The notes under the pieces: generated by a model
Databases searched by the model: none
The model's input: the letters and a program-made list of their open reading frames with translations, nothing else
Told to the model about the DNA's origin: nothing
Shown here: piece by piece, positions 15,886 through 25,258 of the stretch
How positions within the stretch are numbered: position 1 is the first letter of the stretch
Layout: every line of letters starts with the position of its first letter
NCBI GenBank assembly: GCA_963728295.1
Contig: CAVSKB010000019.1
Span: forward strand, 868,001-932,000
From: DATJKD01 sp963728295
GTDB taxonomy: Bacteria > Pseudomonadota > Gammaproteobacteria > Steroidobacterales > Steroidobacteraceae
Direction: 5' to 3'
DNA length: 64,000 nt
Program-made: the position numbers and the translations under genes

Positions 15886-16971
15886 CTCTTGTCTGTTCGT
15901 GCCACCGCGCGTATCAGCGTCGCCACGGGCTTGGGAAGACCCAGGCGCGGTGGATCATGTGGGTCGTACCACAGGTACCGGTCATCATCGCGCAGGCCGG
16001 CCACGGTATCCGTGCAGCGCACGATCAGCGGCTTCATCTCGAGCTCGAAATGACTGAACGCATGACGCAGGGGTTCGGCGGACTCCGCCGCCTGCGCGCC
16101 GGTCAGCCGCTCGTGGATCCACTGCAGCGCATGCTCGCGGGTCGGAAACTCGGGCAGACCCAGGAGTCCGCCCCAGATCCCCTGCGGCGGGCGGCGCTCG
16201 AGCAGCAGCTCGCCGCCGGCGCGTATCGCGACCACCACCCACGCCTCGCGTTGCGGGCGGCGCGTCTTCGGTCGCGGCGCCGGAAGCTCGGCCTGTCTCC
16301 CTTCGCGCAACGCCACGCAGTCCGCCGCAACCGGGCACAGCAGGCACGCAGGCCGCGCACGCGTACACACCGTCGCGCCCAGGTCCATGATCGCCTGCGT
16401 GTATTCCGCGCACGCGCGCACGCGGCGTACAGAGTTCCGACAGCGACCACAGCCGTTGCTCGACGGGCGGGTCGCCCGGATAGCCTTCGACGCCAAATTG
16501 TCGCGTCAGCACGCGCTTGACGTTGCCGTCAAGGATCGCGTGCCGCTCGCCGCGTGACAGGGCGAGGATTGCACCTGCGGTAGAGCGACCGATTCCGGGC
16601 AGCGACATGACCTCCTCGAGCGTCGTCGGAAACTGGCCTGCGTGCCGCGCCACGATCGTCTTCGCGGCTCGCTGCATATGCCGCGCACGCGCGTAGTAGC
16701 CGAGTCCGGACCACAGATGCAGCACCTCGTCCATCGGCGCCGCCGCCAGGCTCGCGACGTCGGGGAAACGGCCGGTGAACGCCTCGAAATACGGGATCAC
16801 CGTGGCGACCTGCGTCTGCTGCAGCATGATCTCGGACACCCACACTCGATACGGCGTGGGATCGCGCTGCCAGGGCAGGTCCTTCCGTCCATCATGCTCG
16901 GACCATGCCAGCAGCCGCGCAGCGAACTCCGCAGCCCGCGACGCGTCGATCGGGGCGTGGTCAGCGTTCAC
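15882..16971 (-). CDS. mutY: Adenine DNA glycosylase MutY (frameshifted)
   Basis: MutY removes adenine mispaired with 8-oxoguanine. Motifs: catalytic Glu in SEIMLQQTQVATVIPYF, helix-hairpin-helix LPGIGRSTAGAILALS, catalytic Asp in LDGNVKRVL, iron-sulfur cysteines in ATVCTRARPACLLCPVAADC, and a C-terminal NUDIX-like domain (AWVVVAIRAGGELLLERRP, GIWGGLLGLPEF) for 8-oxoG recognition. One frame switch lies near 16430 in a GCGCACGCG tract between the glycosylase core and the cluster. All domains are otherwise full length. It is last in the asmA operon; the start overlaps the upstream SRPBCC gene by 11 bp. Confidence 0.93.
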
Positions 16972-17518
16972 GCGCGCGCTGCTCGACGTTGCCGAACAAC
17001 TCGAGCGTCGATGCCTTGAGGGCGCGAACCGCGTAGCGCCGCCCTATCAGCGATGGCACCCAGAAGTCGGGAACGAACTCGGCCTGGTACGTCACGCTCG
17101 TCGTGTCGTCGTCGTCGGCTTGCCACGTCGTGCGCGTAAGTCCGCTCTTGAGCTCGCCGAGTTCCGGTACCACGGTCGCAATCAGCTCGCCCTCGCGTCG
17201 CTCCACCCGCTCGACGCGCTCGACCTTGCGGCAGAAGAGCCCGGCGCAGGCGCGCACCACGGTGCGCACCAGCTCGCCCCCCTGATCGTCCGACGGCAGC
17301 ACCGTGCTGGCGAGTATCTGCGGATCGAGCTTGCGGTAGGCAGCGTAGTCGGTGAGCACGGCCGCAACGCCCTCGACGGGCGCGTCGATACGCGCAACGA
17401 GCACGATCCGGTACACGCCGTCTCGCAGGTTCGCTTCCAGTGACTGTACCGACAGGGCCTGCGTCGCCGCGGGGAAGAGCGCGATCGTGAGGAAAGACAA
17501 CGTGGCGCGGCGACTCAT
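16961..17518 (-). CDS. Exported SRPBCC/START-like protein
   Basis: The 185-residue product has a signal peptide (MSRRATLSFLTIALFPAATQAL) and a single SRPBCC lipid-binding-type fold (VARIDAPVEGVAAVLTDYAAYRKL, VRACAGLFCRKVERVERV). Homologues are often encoded with asmA and mutY. It may bind a hydrophobic ligand in the periplasm; the ligand is unknown. The start overlaps the asmA stop (ATGA at 17515-17518). Confidence 0.75.
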   Translation of the reverse strand: MSRRATLSFLTIALFPAATQALSVQSLEANLRDGVYRIVLVARIDAPVEGVAAVLTDYAAYRKLDPQILASTVLPSDDQGGELVRTVVRACAGLFCRKVERVERVERREGELIATVVPELGELKSGLTRTTWQADDDDTTSVTYQAEFVPDFWVPSLIGRRYAVRALKASTLELFGNVEQRARER

Positions 17519-19602
17519 TGCCCGAGCAGCTCCTTAAGCTTGTCTTCGAGTTTCTTCTTGAGTTTCTTCTCGACGTCCTCGCCCTCCTCCTTCAATTGTT
17601 GCCGCGCGGCCGCTTCGAGCAGTCGCTTGATGTCCGGTCGCACCTTCGGCTCGCTGATCGAGCCGCGCACGGACAGCGGTATGTCCACGCCAACGATCCG
17701 ATCGAGCGGGAGGCCCGCGACCTCCCCTTCGGGTGCCTCGAGCAGCCGCGCAGTCAGCGCGAGGTCGAGCGCGCCGGTGCCGTAGTCCACGGTTCCCTTG
17801 CCGCGTGCGCGCATCGAAGGGTTGGCCACGTCGAAACTCTCGCTGCGGATCACCGTGCCATCGAGCCTGCCCTGCGCCTCGAACCGATCGAAGGGCGTGG
17901 AAGGCGAGCCCGACCGGCGCGGCGGTACCGCACCACGCGCGGCGGCGATCGCGCGCTCGATTTCGGCCCAGAGGTCGACGCCGGCGAACCGACCATCGGT
18001 CACGCGCACCTCGAAAGGTCCGGATAAATCGCCGAGCAACGCCTTGCGATCGTGGCCCGCACCGCTCAGCTGCGCGGTCAGCGTTGCGCGACCGCTCAGG
18101 CGTTTCTGATTCAGCAGTTTCCCCAGCATCGCCGCCGTGTCGATGCCTGCGAGCCGCTGATCCAGCGTCAGCCGCGGCACCTCCGCTGCCAGCTCGTACC
18201 TCACGCGGGTCTGGCTCGTGCCGCCAAACAACGACGCCCGCAGCGGATCGAGCTGGAGGGTGCCGTTGTGCATCTCGAGGTTGCCGTCGACGTTGGAGGC
18301 ATCCATCCGCGCGTAGGACATGCGTCCGAAGGCGAAGCGGCCCTGCACGTGGAGTTTTCGAAGCCCACCGTCGGTTGCGGACGGTCGCGCCGTCGGCGTC
18401 ACGGTCCCGGCCCCGCCGGGACTCGCCGGCATGTAATCGTCGAGCGCGATTCGATCGCCACGCAGATCGAACTGCGCGGGCGTGCCGGACGCACCGGCAA
18501 GCTCGACATTTCCGGTCAGACGCGTGCCGCCGAGCACCGCGACGAGGTCGCGCAGCGCGAGACTCGAACCGTAGCGGAGCGCCGCTTTCAGCTCGATGTC
18601 GCCCGGCGCCTCGGGGTCCCTGAACTGCGGCAGCGTCACACCGAGGCTCGTCAACAGCGCCCGCAGATCCGTGCGCTCGATCGTGACCGGCCCCTCTACC
18701 GCCAGCCCCTCGGCTCCCTGCCGCGCCTCCAGGCTGGCCTCGCCCTTCGCGTCTCCGAGTCGGTATCGCAGCTCCGGTGCGGAGTAATGCCGTGCATCGA
18801 GATCCGCCGTCACACGCGCGGCCTCCATCCGTCCCTTGAGCGGCTCGCGCTCGGAACCGGACGGTGCCGGCCGCTCGATCTCGACGACCATGTCCTCGGC
18901 TGCCCACACCCGCGGCCGCACGCGACCGAGGCGCCCACTCACCACCGATCTCAGAATCACCTTGTCCTGGTGCTCGAGCGCGAAACCGACGCTAATGGAC
19001 GTGGGCGAGTCGTGGGCCAACGGCCCGGTCTCGAGGTCGAGATCGACGAACTGGAGATGCCGCGATCGACGCGCGTCGTCGAAACTCAACCGACCGTCCT
19101 CGATGAAAAGCCCCGCAATGCTGAGATCCGGCGCGCCCGGCGCGGTTGCTTCGCGACGCGGTTCGGATTCATCAGGGGATTCAGTCGGCTCGGGGCGATC
19201 GAGGAGATCGGACCAGTTGTCGCGACCGTTCTCATCGATGCGCAGGGCGACCGCGGGCTCGACCAGCACGAGCTTGCCGAGCTCGATGCGCCGCTGCAGC
19301 AGTGGCAGCAGTGCAAGCCCGAGCCGCGCGTCCCGCGCGGTGAGGAAATCCCCGTCAACGGCGCCGGATCGGTCGCTGATCGAGAACGGTCCGGTGCTCA
19401 CGGCAAGTCGCGGCAGCAGCCGCAGATGGAGATGGCCCTCGAGCTCGAGAACCCGCCCGGTGCGCTCGTTGAAGGCCGCCTCGATCTGCGTGCGGTAATC
19501 GTTAGGATCGAACAGAAGCCGCAACAGCACGCCGCAGACGACGAGCAACGTGAGTAGCGCGCCGACCGCAATCAACGTCCATCTGATTGCCCGTGACGGC
19601 AC
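17515..19602 (-). CDS. AsmA-family envelope protein
   Basis: A 695-residue protein with one N-terminal transmembrane anchor (IAVGALLTLLVVCGVLLRLLF) and a long beta-rich periplasmic body. The AsmA start FDPNDYRTQIEAAFNERTGR and the C-terminal AsmA_2 region (FDRFEAQGRLDGTVIRSES, GTGALDLALTARLL, VRGSISEPKVRPD) are clear. AsmA-like proteins form bridge-like grooves that move phospholipids between membranes. The C-terminus is a Lys/Glu helix. It heads an operon with the SRPBCC gene and mutY. Confidence 0.9.
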   Translation of the reverse strand: MPSRAIRWTLIAVGALLTLLVVCGVLLRLLFDPNDYRTQIEAAFNERTGRVLELEGHLHLRLLPRLAVSTGPFSISDRSGAVDGDFLTARDARLGLALLPLLQRRIELGKLVLVEPAVALRIDENGRDNWSDLLDRPEPTESPDESEPRREATAPGAPDLSIAGLFIEDGRLSFDDARRSRHLQFVDLDLETGPLAHDSPTSISVGFALEHQDKVILRSVVSGRLGRVRPRVWAAEDMVVEIERPAPSGSEREPLKGRMEAARVTADLDARHYSAPELRYRLGDAKGEASLEARQGAEGLAVEGPVTIERTDLRALLTSLGVTLPQFRDPEAPGDIELKAALRYGSSLALRDLVAVLGGTRLTGNVELAGASGTPAQFDLRGDRIALDDYMPASPGGAGTVTPTARPSATDGGLRKLHVQGRFAFGRMSYARMDASNVDGNLEMHNGTLQLDPLRASLFGGTSQTRVRYELAAEVPRLTLDQRLAGIDTAAMLGKLLNQKRLSGRATLTAQLSGAGHDRKALLGDLSGPFEVRVTDGRFAGVDLWAEIERAIAAARGAVPPRRSGSPSTPFDRFEAQGRLDGTVIRSESFDVANPSMRARGKGTVDYGTGALDLALTARLLEAPEGEVAGLPLDRIVGVDIPLSVRGSISEPKVRPDIKRLLEAAARQQLKEEGEDVEKKLKKKLEDKLKELLGQ

Positions 19603-19680
19603 GCCGGCAGACCCCTGGCTTCAGGACCAGGTTGCATGGTACCAACTGGCCCGCTGCGCGGGCCGGCATATGAAGTGCCG

Positions 19681-21498
19681 TCAGCCGCAGACCAGGACCG
19701 CGTCGGCACCGGCGCGGCAGGCGTCCGGATATCCGTACTGCTTCCAGTAGTCGACCATGCCGAGCCGCTCGGCGAGCGGCCCGAAGCGCTTGTCGCTGCG
19801 GAAACGGCGGCCCTCCGGGCTCCAGGCGTGGGCGAGATCCCAGTTGCTTGCCCAGTCGTTGTTGTCCCTCCGCAGCTCGTCCTCGAGAATGCGGTAGACG
19901 AGATCGACCTCCCCCATCTGCAGATACGGACCGACGAACTGGACCTGCGGCGCGATCTTTGGATCGATCTCACGCATGCTCGCCACGACTTCGGGTCGCA
20001 GCTTCGGATTGGCGAGCGCGTCGACGAAGCGCGACGCGTACGGCTTTATCTCGTCGGGCATGCCATCGATCTCGGTGATCAGCCGACGAGCCTCGTCCCA
20101 GTCACCGTTGCGCATCGCGATCGCCGCCTCGATGCCGAAGCGCTTCTTGTTCAGACCAAGCTCCGCCGCGAGGTTCGCGAACCGCAGCGCCTCGTCGTTC
20201 TGCCCGAGCTGCAGCAGCGTGTTGGCGAGGTTGGCCGCGAGCACCGGCGAAGAGGGATCGAGCTCGTACGCCCGTTTCGCCTGCGTGAGAGCCGCCTGCA
20301 GACGACCCACTTTCGACAGCAGGATCGAATACCAATGATGCGGTGTCGGCTCGTTGGGCTCGAGCGAGATCGCGAAGAAAAACCCGGACTCCGCGTCCAG
20401 AAAATCGCCGCGGTCGGCGTTCATCTGCGCAAGGACGGCGTGTGCTTCGCCAATGTTCGCGTCGAGCACCAGGGCCTGCCGCGCCGACGTCTCCGCGAGG
20501 CGGAAGAATTTTTCCTCGTCCCCCTGCTCCTTGGTGTAACCCGGCATCACGACGTAGGCGGACGCGAGCGCCGCGTGCGCACGCGCGAACGCCGGGTCGC
20601 GCGCAAGTGCGGACTGGTAGAGCTCGATTGCGCGTTTCAGGTTGTCCTCGCCGCGCTTCTTCCAGACCGCCTGGCCCTTCAGGTAGAGCTCATAGGCTTC
20701 AACGTTCTGGGTGGGCGCACGCGTGCGCTGCGCGAGCTGCTGTTCCTGCGGAGCGAGCTGGATGCGCAGTTTCTCGACGATCGCTCCGGCGATCTCGTCC
20801 TGCACCTGGAAGATATCCGCGAGCTGGCGGTCGTAGGTATCCGACCAGAGATGGAAACCGGTTTCCGTGTCGATGAGCTGCGCCGTGATCCGCACCTGGT
20901 CGCCGGCCTGGCGCACGCTACCCTCGAGCACCGTTTCAACTCCGAGCTCCCGCCCGACCTGGCGGATATCGACGTTGCGACCCTTGTACGCGAAGGCCGA
21001 AGTGCGCGATGCGACCTGCAGCCCCGGCACGCGCGCGAGCAGGTTGAGAAGCTCCTCGGACATGCCGTCGCTGAAGTAGTCCCTGGTGGCGTCGCCGCTC
21101 AGGTTGGTGAAGGGCAGCACCGCAATGGACCCATGCCGCTCGCCCGCCATGGCGCGCCCGAGGCCGCGCTCGTAGAGGAGATACCCGAGCCCTGCCATGA
21201 GCAGCACGACGACCGCGGCGTAGGCGATGCGCAGCCGCAACTGCATCGACGCGGATTCTTCGCGGAGTGGCTCGGTGCGCTTTATGCCCTGCGGACCGAC
21301 GTCGAATACCCAGGCCATGGTCATGGCGACCGGGAAGCCGACCATCAGGAAGACGACGATGAACGTGACGGTCCATTCCGGCAGGCGCAGCGCCGGCATG
21401 ACCACAGAGGAGGCCTCGGTGACCATCCAGGCGACGGCGCCGTAGCCAATGGCTACTTTGCCGACACGCCGGCGCTTCAGTTCCGAAAAGAAGGCCAT
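19681..21498 (-). CDS. Membrane-anchored TolB-like/TPR protein
   Basis: The protein of about 605 residues starts FFSELKRRRVGKVAIGYGAV, with hydrophobic helices near residues 20-70 and 100-120. A FlgO/TolB-N-like domain follows (SIAVLPFTNLSGDATRDYFSDG, EELLNLLARVPGLQVASRT, AYKGRNVDIRQVGREL). The C-terminal half is TPR repeats (KRAIELYQSALARDPAFARAHA, RAYELDPSSPVLAANLANTL). Such proteins are common beside CadC-type regulators and adenylate cyclases; the role is unknown. ATG 21498 is chosen because the family starts with this FFxELKRR block. Confidence 0.85.
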   Translation of the reverse strand: MAFFSELKRRRVGKVAIGYGAVAWMVTEASSVVMPALRLPEWTVTFIVVFLMVGFPVAMTMAWVFDVGPQGIKRTEPLREESASMQLRLRIAYAAVVVLLMAGLGYLLYERGLGRAMAGERHGSIAVLPFTNLSGDATRDYFSDGMSEELLNLLARVPGLQVASRTSAFAYKGRNVDIRQVGRELGVETVLEGSVRQAGDQVRITAQLIDTETGFHLWSDTYDRQLADIFQVQDEIAGAIVEKLRIQLAPQEQQLAQRTRAPTQNVEAYELYLKGQAVWKKRGEDNLKRAIELYQSALARDPAFARAHAALASAYVVMPGYTKEQGDEEKFFRLAETSARQALVLDANIGEAHAVLAQMNADRGDFLDAESGFFFAISLEPNEPTPHHWYSILLSKVGRLQAALTQAKRAYELDPSSPVLAANLANTLLQLGQNDEALRFANLAAELGLNKKRFGIEAAIAMRNGDWDEARRLITEIDGMPDEIKPYASRFVDALANPKLRPEVVASMREIDPKIAPQVQFVGPYLQMGEVDLVYRILEDELRRDNNDWASNWDLAHAWSPEGRRFRSDKRFGPLAERLGMVDYWKQYGYPDACRAGADAVLVCG

Positions 21499-21653
21499 GA
21501 GTCTGCTGCTGTCGTTTTCCGGGGGAGTTCCATCCCGCTGCACGGTCGGTCCGCCGCCTGCTGAGACAGCTCCGGGCGATCCGGTGTTCCCGGAGTCGGC
21601 TATTGTCCACGAATCAGCGATTTGCGCGAGCCCCATGGCGGCTCACTCCCACC

Positions 21654-22577
21654 TCACTTGCTGCACAAGCTGATGTCGCCGTTCAGCGTCTTGATGCGGA
21701 CCCGCGCGCTGCCCGAGCCCTCCTTGAACCGCAATTCGCGGCCGGGGGCGTACTCGTCCGTCCGCGCAGGCTTCGGACCGAAGCAATTGCGGATCTCGCC
21801 GTTGAAGCTCGATACGTCGAATTCCGCGTTCGGCTTTCCGACCAGGTCGAGGCGGACGTCACCGCTGATGCTCTCTGCATCGAGCCGCGCATCGCTCGTC
21901 AGCTTGCCCTTGATCGTCAGATCGCCGCTCGTGGTGCGCAGACGCGAGCGACTGGTCGCGCCCAGGCCGAAGATGAAGTCGCCGCTTACCGTGTTGCCGT
22001 TTACTTCGCCTGCGACGTTGCTCACCTGGGCATCGCCGCTCACCGTAGTGATCGTGATCAGGCCCGGCTTCCCCTCTCCCTGGACCGTGATGTCGCCGCT
22101 CACCGTCTTGCATTCGACATCCTCGGCCCCTGCCTCGGTCGTAATGTCGGCGCTGACCGCCTGCAACCGCTGCGCACCGCGAACACCGGTGACCTCGATA
22201 TCGGCGCTGACGGTATTGACGGAGAGACTGCTGCCGGACGGGATCTTGATGTACAGATCCGAGTCGTCGCTGCTCCCTCTCTTCGGCAGCACGACCTTGA
22301 TCCGGGTAAGCTTGCCGGAGCTCTCGAATTCCAGCCGGTCACTGCCCTCGCCCAGCTCGCCGGTCACCTCGACCACGTTGCGCTCCCAGCCGGTCACGAC
22401 CACCGTCCCGGATGTATTGGAGACCTGCACCTGGCCCGCAGGGTCGGCCTGGGCACTCTTGTTGATCGACGTGTCGTCATCCGCCGATGCATTTGACGCC
22501 GCGAGCGCCAGGCCTGCGACCAGCGCGGCGGTCGGAAGCCACCGTCCACTGGCGAATTCGCGGAACTCGATCCTCAT
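21654..22577 (-). CDS. Exported DUF4097 beta-helix protein
   Basis: The 307-residue product has a signal peptide (ALVAGLALAASNASA) and a right-handed repeat region with recurring TVSGD(I/A/F), SADI, TSGDLTI and SISGDVRL units about 20-25 residues apart, typical of DUF4097 (putative adhesin). The end CFGPKPARTDEYAPGRE is also family-like. It follows an ECF sigma gene and a membrane protein and overlaps the latter by 4 bp, so it is probably the output gene of that envelope-stress-like module. Confidence 0.85.
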   Translation of the reverse strand: MRIEFREFASGRWLPTAALVAGLALAASNASADDDTSINKSAQADPAGQVQVSNTSGTVVVTGWERNVVEVTGELGEGSDRLEFESSGKLTRIKVVLPKRGSSDDSDLYIKIPSGSSLSVNTVSADIEVTGVRGAQRLQAVSADITTEAGAEDVECKTVSGDITVQGEGKPGLITITTVSGDAQVSNVAGEVNGNTVSGDFIFGLGATSRSRLRTTSGDLTIKGKLTSDARLDAESISGDVRLDLVGKPNAEFDVSSFNGEIRNCFGPKPARTDEYAPGRELRFKEGSGSARVRIKTLNGDISLCSK

Positions 22578-23155
22578 AGCTTTATCCTCTTGTCCTCCGG
22601 GACCGCGGTCCCGTTCAGATTTGCCAACTGGTTGACGCTCGCGAGCACCGCGAGCTCGTCCTGGTAGGTATTCAGCAGCAGTTCCTCGAGCAGCGCGTCG
22701 CCGGGCTGCAGCGCAAGCGCCGCATTGATCTCATCGGCGGCGCGATGCAGCTCCGCCAGGTTGTCCGCGACCTTCTGCCGCGCAGAGCTCGGCAGACGGT
22801 CCATGCGCGCGGCGAGCATCGCGGCGAGCTGTTGACGCGCTGCCGCGTACTCCGGGTCGAGCGCGTGGCCCGGACCAAAGGATGCGGGCCGCACAGCCCC
22901 GGGCTCGGGCGCGGCGGGCGCAACCGTCGCAACGGGCGTGGCGTTTCTGCGCACGACATGCGCCGTGATAAGCGACGACGCCGCGACGAGCAGCACGGCC
23001 GCCGCCGCCAGGGGCAGCCACCGCCGCTGCGCACGACGCGGCTCGAGCTGCGCCGCGATCGCCGGCCACAGGTCGCGCGCAGGTCCGATCTCGCGCGGCA
23101 ACCCCGCCAGTGCACGATCGAGCCGTGCGTCGCCCGATTCGCCCTCACGACTCAT
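22574..23155 (-). CDS. Single-pass membrane protein, probable anti-sigma factor
   Basis: The 193-residue product has a soluble N-terminus, one transmembrane helix (WLPLAAAAVLLVAASSLITAHVV) and a long helical periplasmic part (EYAAARQQLAAMLAARMDRLP to HRAADEINAALAL). It sits between an ECF sigma gene and DUF4097, overlapping both by ATGA, so it is likely the anti-sigma factor. It lacks the HxxxCxxC zinc motif, so it would be a non-zinc type. Start ATG 23155 overlaps the sigma stop. Confidence 0.7.
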   Translation of the reverse strand: MSREGESGDARLDRALAGLPREIGPARDLWPAIAAQLEPRRAQRRWLPLAAAAVLLVAASSLITAHVVRRNATPVATVAPAAPEPGAVRPASFGPGHALDPEYAAARQQLAAMLAARMDRLPSSARQKVADNLAELHRAADEINAALALQPGDALLEELLLNTYQDELAVLASVNQLANLNGTAVPEDKRIKL

Positions 23156-23718
23156 GACGGCTGCTCCGCCGGCGCAAGCCGCGCGCCGAGCAGCTGTCGC
23201 GCGCGATGCAACTGCGCCTTGCACGTGCCGACCGCGATACCGAGCATCGCCGCCGCTTCCTCGTGCGAATAGCCATAGAGGCCTGCAAGCACCAGCACGC
23301 GCCGCGCCCCGGGCGGCAGCGCGGCGATCGCCGCCTCGATGTCGAGATCGCCGCCGGCTTCGCCGGTGGCAGGATCCGCGATGAGCTCGAGAGTGTCATC
23401 CAGCGGAGCGTCGACGCCCGTTTCCTCGCGACGGCGACGCCCCTGCGCGAGCACGGCGTTCACCGCGATGCGGTGCAGCCAGGTGCCAAACCCGCTGCGC
23501 CCCTCGAAACGCGGCAGGGCCCGCCAGGCCTGTATGAACGCCTCCTGGGTGCAGTCTTCGGCCCGTTCGCGGTTCGCAGTCATGCGCAGGCACAATCCGT
23601 GGATCCTGCCGGCGTGAATGCGGTACAGCTTTTCGAATGCCACCTCGGAACCCGCCTTGGCCTCCGCCACTAGCGTGCGCTCGTCTGAATCGTGACGCGC
23701 ACGGTCGAAATCGATCAC
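23152..23718 (-). CDS. ECF-family RNA polymerase sigma factor (second system)
   Basis: Sigma region 2 is visible as FEKLYRIHAGRIHGLCLRMT, NRERAEDCTQEAFIQAWRAL and GTWLHRIAVNAVL. Region 4 is LPPGARRVLVLAGLYGYSHEEAA with the HTH AAMLGIAVGTCKAQLHRAR, given as separate blocks. GTG 23718 is preferred, with GAGG 8 nt upstream; GTG 23742 is an alternative. It is the first gene of a three-gene unit with a probable anti-sigma factor and DUF4097. The sequence differs clearly from the ECF factor at 2129. Confidence 0.88.
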   Translation of the reverse strand: MIDFDRARHDSDERTLVAEAKAGSEVAFEKLYRIHAGRIHGLCLRMTANRERAEDCTQEAFIQAWRALPRFEGRSGFGTWLHRIAVNAVLAQGRRRREETGVDAPLDDTLELIADPATGEAGGDLDIEAAIAALPPGARRVLVLAGLYGYSHEEAAAMLGIAVGTCKAQLHRARQLLGARLAPAEQPS

Positions 23719-23878
23719 GGCGGAAGCCTCGGCCAAGAACACACCTCGGAAACCCGGCCCCCTGGGCCGGCGCGCAATCCTACCCGTCTCCGGGGGCCGC
23801 CTGGCTCGATGCGCCGCGCCTTGACGTTTCAGATGCACCGATGACCGCAAAGGTTTGACCCCGGCGGGCGTCCGGGCC

Positions 23879-25180
23879 TCAGCTGGAGCCCCCGTGCAGG
23901 TAGTCCAGGGCCAGCCCGAGCAGGGTTTTGAGCCCGATATCGAGCGATTTCTCGTCGATCTGGAACATTGGCGAGTGGTTGCTGGGCGCCGTGGCAGCGT
24001 CTCGGTCCGCGGCCGTGCTGCCCACGAAAACGTACAGCGTCGGGACCTCGTCGGAGTAGAACGAGAAGTCCTCCGCCACCGTCGACAACGGCGGCACGAC
24101 CAACCCGTCGGGGGTCGCGATGCGTTTCAGCGTCGGGAGCATCCGCTCGGTAAGCGCCGGGTCGTTCACCACCACCTTGTTCGGTTCGCTGTCGGGCTCT
24201 ACCGTCGCGACCGCACCCGCGGCCGCAGCGATCTGTGTCGCGATGCGCTCGATGCTTTCGAGCGTCTCGCGGCGCATCTCCGGATCGAAGGTCCGCACCG
24301 TGCCGATCAGCTCGACGGTGTCGGGAATGATGTTGAAGCGCACGCCGCCCTTGATCGAGCCAACCGAAACCACCACGGGCGCGCGCGTGATGTCCGTCTG
24401 CCGGGCGACGATCGTCTGCAGGCCAAGCACGATCTGCGAAGCGGTGACGATCGGGTCGACGCCCTGCCAGGGACGCCCGCCATGCGTCGACCGCCCGGTC
24501 ACTACGATGCGGAAGCGGTCCGAGCCCGCCATCATGGGACCGCTGCGATAGCCCACCTGGCCGACGTTGAGCTCCGCCCTCAGGTGCAGCCCGAACATCG
24601 CTTCGGGTCTCACCTCCGAGAACAGGCCTTCCTCGAGCATCAGCGGCGCGCCGCCCCGCTCGCCCTCCGGCGGGCCTTCCTCCGCCGGCTGGAACACGAA
24701 CATCACCGTGCCCGGCAGCTCCTCCCGCATCGCCGCGAGCACCGACGCCGCACCCATCAGGATCGCCGTGTGACCGTCGTGACCGCAGGCGTGCATGACG
24801 CCGACCTTCTCGCCGCGAAACTCGGATGTCGCGACGGACTTGAAGGGCAGGTCCGTCTCCTCGGTTACCGGCAGCGCATCCATGTCCGCGCGGAGCGCGA
24901 TGACCGGTCCTGGCCGGCCCCCGCGGAGAACGCCCACCACGCCCGTGTGCGCGATCCCGGTCCGCACCTCGAGACCAAGCGACTGCAGGTGCGCGGCGAC
25001 GAGGCCGGCGGTGCGCACCTCGCGGTTGCCCAACTCGGGATTGCGATGGATGTCCCGGCGCCACTCGACGACCTTCGGCCGGATACCTTCGATTGCAGCC
25101 TGGAGCTGCGGTGCAGTGTCGGCGGCACGCAGCGGCACGGTGAGCGCGATCAGCAGGCAAGCGGCGGAGATTCGGAGCAT
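23879..25180 (-). CDS. Exported M20D amidohydrolase
   Basis: A 433-residue zinc-type hydrolase with a signal peptide (ISAACLLIALTVPLRAA). Metal-binding and catalytic motifs are ALRADMDALPV, HACGHDGHTAIL, FQPAEEGPPEGERGG and the dimer-domain SGPMMAGSDRFRIVVTG. The family includes hippurate hydrolases and IAA-amino acid hydrolases that cleave N-acyl amino acids. The signal indicates a periplasmic enzyme. It is divergent from the gamma-glutamyltranspeptidase gene with a 78-bp shared upstream gap. Confidence 0.92.
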   Translation of the reverse strand: MLRISAACLLIALTVPLRAADTAPQLQAAIEGIRPKVVEWRRDIHRNPELGNREVRTAGLVAAHLQSLGLEVRTGIAHTGVVGVLRGGRPGPVIALRADMDALPVTEETDLPFKSVATSEFRGEKVGVMHACGHDGHTAILMGAASVLAAMREELPGTVMFVFQPAEEGPPEGERGGAPLMLEEGLFSEVRPEAMFGLHLRAELNVGQVGYRSGPMMAGSDRFRIVVTGRSTHGGRPWQGVDPIVTASQIVLGLQTIVARQTDITRAPVVVSVGSIKGGVRFNIIPDTVELIGTVRTFDPEMRRETLESIERIATQIAAAAGAVATVEPDSEPNKVVVNDPALTERMLPTLKRIATPDGLVVPPLSTVAEDFSFYSDEVPTLYVFVGSTAADRDAATAPSNHSPMFQIDEKSLDIGLKTLLGLALDYLHGGSS

Positions 25181-25258
25181 GGACGCGTATCCGGCGGCAA
25201 TGAGCGGGCGAGCATAGCCGATATACTGGCGGTCACTCATGTCTCGACGGGAACGACG

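Noticed and set aside
18052..19557. Long open frame of about 500 codons opposite asmA
   Set aside because: It is antisense to a clear AsmA protein, Arg/Gln-rich and without a recognisable domain; such frames are expected in high-GC DNA.
23855..25258. N-terminal extension of the transpeptidase through the amidohydrolase gene
   Set aside because: The frame is open by composition only. The signal peptide places the start at 25259 and the extension lies opposite a well-supported gene.
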